Of a stretch of 64,000 nt of DNA, positions 60,982 through 64,000 are shown piece after piece. The DNA lies in contig CAWDDX010000007.1 in assembly GCA_963801195.1 (NCBI GenBank), positions 310,001 through 374,000 of the forward strand, in the 5' to 3' direction. The DNA comes from SZUA-36 sp963801195 (GTDB taxonomy: Bacteria; Pseudomonadota; Gammaproteobacteria; Xanthomonadales; SZUA-36). The translations under genes and the position numbers were made by a program. The first letter of the stretch is position 1. Every line of letters begins with the position of its first letter. Below the pieces are notes generated by a model. The model did not search any database. It worked only from the letters and a program-made list of their open reading frames with translations, and was not told the origin of the DNA.

Positions 60982-62644
60982 AAAACAACCCAAATACAAT
61001 ACCCGTAAAGAAGTGGATTTCGTCATTATCGGTTCGGGCGCCGCGGGTGGTGTGCTCGCCAGGGAATTGTCCGGCAAAGGTTTTAGCGTGGTCGTTCTTG
61101 AACAGGGGAAATACCGCACTGCGGCTGATTTCAAACATGACGAAGTGGATGTCGTCTTTAACAATGAGCTGCTGAATCATCCCGGGTGGAATGATCCGCA
61201 AACGTTTCGCAGGTTTGAAACAGAAACTGCAATGCAAATACAGGGCGATCCACCACCGGCCTACTACGCGCGCGGCGTCGGTGGCAGCAGCGTTCATTTT
61301 ACCGCGAACTACTGGCGGTTTCATCAAAGTGACTTCATGGAACGCAGCTTGCTGGGTCCAATGGAAGGCACCGGTTTTGCGGATTGGCCGATACGCTATG
61401 AAGAACTGGAACCCTACTACGCCAGGGTGGAATGGGAATGTGGTGTTTCCGGTGAGCCGGGACCCTTTGAAGCGCCGCGTTCAAGACCTTATCCGGTGCC
61501 ACCGATGCCGGTCAAATCATCGGGTGTGCTTTTTGAGAAAGGCGCCCGCGCCATGGGTTTGCATCCACAGCCTGCACCACTGGCGATATTGTCAAAACCA
61601 CTCAATGGACGTCCCGCCTGTGTTCATTGCGGCTTCTGCATGGGGTTCGGTTGTGAAGTCAATGCGAAATCGTCATCACTGGCAGCCATGATCCCGCTGG
61701 CCGAGGCCACCGGTCGTTGCGAGATTCGTCCCTTGTCTACCGTTTTTCGGATCGAGACCAATGAAGCCGGGCGTGTAACCGAGGTGATATACCTTGATGC
61801 GGCGGGTCAGGAGCAGGCGCAAAAGGCCAAGGCCGTCATATTGTCCGCGAATGGCGCGGAAACGCCGAGGCTGTTATTTCTATCGGAATCGGGCCGTTCG
61901 CCGAATGGCCTCGCCAATTCATCGGGAATCGTCGGTAAGTACTTGATGGGTAACGCACATTCTGTAACCCAGGCCGCTTTTGAACACCCTCTGAATGAAT
62001 ACAAAAGTGTGCAGGTGACGCGGATCGTGCATGACTTTTACGAAAATGACCCGGCCCGCGGTTTCTACGGCGGTGGCGGTATGGACGCCAGGCCGTTTCT
62101 GGACTCCACGCCCATCCTGCATGCGATGACCGGATTGCCCCCTGGAAAACCAAGATGGGGGGCCGAATTCAAGCAGATGCTGCGGCATTATTACACCCAC
62201 AAGATGTCGGTGCTTGGCAGCGCCACTTCCATACCCTTGCTTAGCAACAACATTTCGCTCGATCCAACACTGAAGGACGGCAAGGGCAGACCCGCCATTC
62301 GTATGACATACATGGACCACGCAGACGATCTTGCAATGGCAACTTTCTTGCAGGACCGCGCCGTCGAAATTCTCGGTGCGGCAGGCGCTACCGAGGTCTG
62401 GCGTGATCCGGTCGAAGGAGGTACTGTCCAGGCGCATTTGCTGGGAACCTGCCGCATGGGAGACGACCCCGCGACATCGGTGGTCGACAAATATCACCGT
62501 GCCCACGATGTCCCCAACCTTTTTATCTGTGACGGTTCGAGTTTTGTCAGTTCGGGCAGGGGGCAGCCCACCATGACCATTCAGGCATTGGCGTTCAGGG
62601 CAGCGGAACATATCAGTCAGTTCGCCCGCAACGGCGAGATTTAA
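60968..62644 (+). CDS. GMC-family flavoprotein dehydrogenase (gluconate dehydrogenase-like)
   Basis: FAD-dependent alcohol/sugar-acid dehydrogenase, 558 residues. Start ATG 60968 is set by GGAG 6 bases upstream and overlaps the preceding gene by 14 bases. FAD-binding: FVIIGSGAAGGVLARELS; GMC signatures: YARGVGGSSVHFTANYWR and AHLLGTCRMGDDP (catalytic His). A cysteine-rich segment CVHCGFCMGFGCE resembles the one in membrane gluconate dehydrogenases. The C-terminal segment is GRGQPTMTIQALAFRAAEHI. It lacks its own signal peptide, so co-export with the Tat-tagged subunit is inferred. No cytochrome c subunit is adjacent; the substrate is unknown. Confidence 0.92.
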   Translation: MSTSEKQPKYNTRKEVDFVIIGSGAAGGVLARELSGKGFSVVVLEQGKYRTAADFKHDEVDVVFNNELLNHPGWNDPQTFRRFETETAMQIQGDPPPAYYARGVGGSSVHFTANYWRFHQSDFMERSLLGPMEGTGFADWPIRYEELEPYYARVEWECGVSGEPGPFEAPRSRPYPVPPMPVKSSGVLFEKGARAMGLHPQPAPLAILSKPLNGRPACVHCGFCMGFGCEVNAKSSSLAAMIPLAEATGRCEIRPLSTVFRIETNEAGRVTEVIYLDAAGQEQAQKAKAVILSANGAETPRLLFLSESGRSPNGLANSSGIVGKYLMGNAHSVTQAAFEHPLNEYKSVQVTRIVHDFYENDPARGFYGGGGMDARPFLDSTPILHAMTGLPPGKPRWGAEFKQMLRHYYTHKMSVLGSATSIPLLSNNISLDPTLKDGKGRPAIRMTYMDHADDLAMATFLQDRAVEILGAAGATEVWRDPVEGGTVQAHLLGTCRMGDDPATSVVDKYHRAHDVPNLFICDGSSFVSSGRGQPTMTIQALAFRAAEHISQFARNGEI

Positions 62645-62661
62645 CAAAGGAGAAAAATGAA

Positions 62662-63108
62662 ATGAAGTTGATTCTGAAAATTGCGGTGTTGACGGTAGCC
62701 CTGTCGGGCCAGGTCGCGGTTGCCGGCGAAATCGAGGTTGAGCATTATGCGGTTCCCGGAGACATGCAATTACCGTTTTCCGAAGCGGTCCGCGTCGGAA
62801 ACATGCTCTACCTGTCGGGTCAGCTGGGATTCGACTCGAAAACTTCAAGCCTGGTTGAAGGCGGCATCAAACCCGAGACCCGGCAAACCATGGAAAATAT
62901 CAAGGCCACGCTTGAAAAACACGGATCATCGATGGCGGAGGTCGTCAAGTGCACCGTATTTTTGGCTGATATTAGTGAATGGGGTGCCATGAACGAGGTA
63001 TATGTCACCTATTTTCCGACCAATCCACCGGCCCGGAGCGCCCTGGGTAGCAGCGGCCTCGCACTCGGTGCACGTACGGAAATTGAGTGTATGGCTACGG
63101 TTAAATAA
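62662..63108 (+). CDS. Exported RidA/YjgF-family protein
   Basis: 148 residues: a signal peptide (MKLILKIAVLTVALSGQVAVA) and one RidA domain. Residues for imine/enamine hydrolysis are present: Arg in PPARSALG and Glu in ARTEIECMA. VRVGNMLYLSGQLGFD and GGIKPETRQTMENIKATLEK are family-typical. RidA proteins are usually cytosolic; the N-terminal extension implies periplasmic or envelope location. It starts 17 bases after the GMC gene, so it may process a reactive product of that dehydrogenase (inference). Confidence 0.88.
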   Translation: MKLILKIAVLTVALSGQVAVAGEIEVEHYAVPGDMQLPFSEAVRVGNMLYLSGQLGFDSKTSSLVEGGIKPETRQTMENIKATLEKHGSSMAEVVKCTVFLADISEWGAMNEVYVTYFPTNPPARSALGSSGLALGARTEIECMATVK

Positions 63109-63129
63109 TTCTTTGCATGGGGTTATGAT

Positions 63130-63156
63130 GGGGCGTCATCGGCGCCCCTTTTTTTG
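63130..63156 (+). terminator. Intrinsic terminator after the RidA gene
   Basis: GGGGCG / CGCCCC stem with loop TCATCGG, then eight T residues, 21 bases after the stop. Confidence 0.9.
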
Positions 63157-63212
63157 TCATTGCTCACAGGCGGAATTCGGGTGCCCCTGGGACCCAATTT
63201 CCGGAGAATATA

Positions 63213-64000
63213 ATGAAGCGCAGGTTTCTCACATCATGTTTATCTCTTTTCGTAATCAGTACACAGGTTTACGCTCAGGTGCTTTCTGAAACCGAAGCCA
63301 ACCGTTTTGCACAACTCGCACTGAGTTGTGTACACCAGGAATACCCCAACAAGATTGCGCATGTCATGACCAGTGACCAGGATGTCGGGCCACCGCGGGA
63401 ATTGACCCCGGTTTTCTACGGCTGTTTCGACTGGCACTCATCGGTCCACGGGCACTGGTTACTCACGCGATTGTTGCGTCAATACCCGCAAGCGGAATTT
63501 GCCGCCCAGACGGAAGCGGCATTGGATGAAAGCTTCAAGGCGGAAAAAGTGGCGCTGGAAGTCGCGTACGTCACACATCCACAACGGGCCTCATTTGAGC
63601 GGCCGTACGGCGTTGCGTGGCTATTGCAATTGACCGCCGAGTTACGCGAGTGGGACGATCCCAGGGCGCGCCGCTGGTTGGCGACTCTGGAACCGCTCGA
63701 AGCCGCCTTGTTGGGGAATATGCAGACCTGGCTGAACAAGCTGGCCTATCCGATCCGGGTTGGTGAACACGCTCAGACGGCCTTTGCATTCGGCCTGTTT
63801 CTTGATTGGGCCCGTATCAGCGGCCGCGACGATTTTGCCAAGCTGGTAACCGACAAGTCACGCGATTTTTATCAGGATGACCTTTTATGTCCCATGGCTT
63901 ATGAGCCGGGCGGACAGGATTTTCTGTCGCCTTGCCTGGCCGAAGCCGATCTGATGCGACGCATAATGAGTTCTGAGGATTATGCACTCTGGTTGACGGG
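63213..64000 (+). CDS. DUF2891-family exported protein (5' part, cut by window end)
   Basis: The frame runs open from ATG 63213 (GGAG 8 bases upstream) to the window end, 262 codons. A signal peptide is visible (MKRRFLTSCLSLFVISTQVYA). The mature part has ELTPVFYGCFDWHSSVHGHW, a DUF2891 hallmark, then FERPYGVAWLLQLTAEL, LAYPIRVGEHAQTAFAFGL and PGGQDFLSPCLAEADLM. The (alpha/alpha) helical character and the His-rich entry motif suggest a carbohydrate-active fold, but no function is established to my knowledge. Confidence 0.85.
   Translation, partial: MKRRFLTSCLSLFVISTQVYAQVLSETEANRFAQLALSCVHQEYPNKIAHVMTSDQDVGPPRELTPVFYGCFDWHSSVHGHWLLTRLLRQYPQAEFAAQTEAALDESFKAEKVALEVAYVTHPQRASFERPYGVAWLLQLTAELREWDDPRARRWLATLEPLEAALLGNMQTWLNKLAYPIRVGEHAQTAFAFGLFLDWARISGRDDFAKLVTDKSRDFYQDDLLCPMAYEPGGQDFLSPCLAEADLMRRIMSSEDYALWLT

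Noticed and set aside
1..64000. CRISPR arrays, rRNA, tRNA, prophage or integrated plasmid
   Set aside because: No regularly spaced repeats, no tRNA-like or rRNA-like intergenic sequence, and no integrase, transposase or phage genes were found; gene content is core-genome in character.

Overview
This 64 kb window is a stretch of ordinary bacterial chromosome, densely packed with genes on both strands. The gene content and order point to an aerobic, free-living gammaproteobacterium outside the Enterobacterales. Evidence includes rpoA-rplQ, rhlB/trxA-rho, ftsE-ftsX-rpoH, and a gpmI-envC-ctpA // yibN-secB-gpsA-trmL block. There are also DUF1820, DUF2909, exeA/gspA-gspB, a caa/aa3-type oxidase cluster and a split class II ribonucleotide reductase of the Pseudomonas nrdJab type. 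I cannot assign genus or family from sequence alone. No rRNA, tRNA, CRISPR array, prophage or transposase gene was recognised.

Layout. 1-1.3 kb: end of the ribosomal alpha operon (rpoA truncated by the window edge, rplQ). 1.35-3.8: feoAB with a Fur-box-like site. 3.9-8.4: hutU-hutH-hutI, linked by one-base overlaps. 8.4-14.1: dsbB, a class II DAHP synthase, an exported M61 peptidase and typA. 14.4-23.2: a stand-alone malonyltransferase and an ABM-fold monooxygenase, followed by the full propionyl-CoA to succinyl-CoA route (mutase, pccB, pccA, meaB, epimerase). 23.2-25.9: asnA and a malate dehydrogenase whose leader still carries the 5' end of a different malate dehydrogenase gene. 26-32.2: rho, trxA, rhlB, ftsE, ftsX, rpoH. 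32.2-43.1: gcvP and the cytochrome oxidase cluster with its heme A and copper assembly factors, including a 43-residue membrane protein. 43.5-47: gspA, gspB, a rhomboid protease and DUF1820. 47-54.4: ctpA, envC, gpmI, a rhodanese, secB, gpsA and trmL, with gpsA bracketed by two different inverted-repeat (MITE-like) elements. 54.8-57.8: nrdJa-nrdJb under paired NrdR boxes. 57.9-60.4: deoA-deoD-cdd. 60.4-64: a Tat-exported GMC dehydrogenase pair, an exported RidA protein and a truncated DUF2891 protein.

How the genes fit together. Two enzymes (methylmalonyl-CoA mutase and NrdJ) need adenosylcobalamin, so the cell must make or import B12. Propionyl-CoA and histidine feed central metabolism through succinyl-CoA and glutamate, malate dehydrogenase serves the TCA cycle, and an aa3-type oxidase takes the electrons. 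The tail of the window combines nucleoside salvage with a periplasmic alcohol/sugar dehydrogenase.

The least expected signals are the malate dehydrogenase gene replacement scar at 24.7 kb and the two small inverted-repeat elements that supply the flanks of gpsA. I did not find a clearly new multi-gene defence or metabolic system here.
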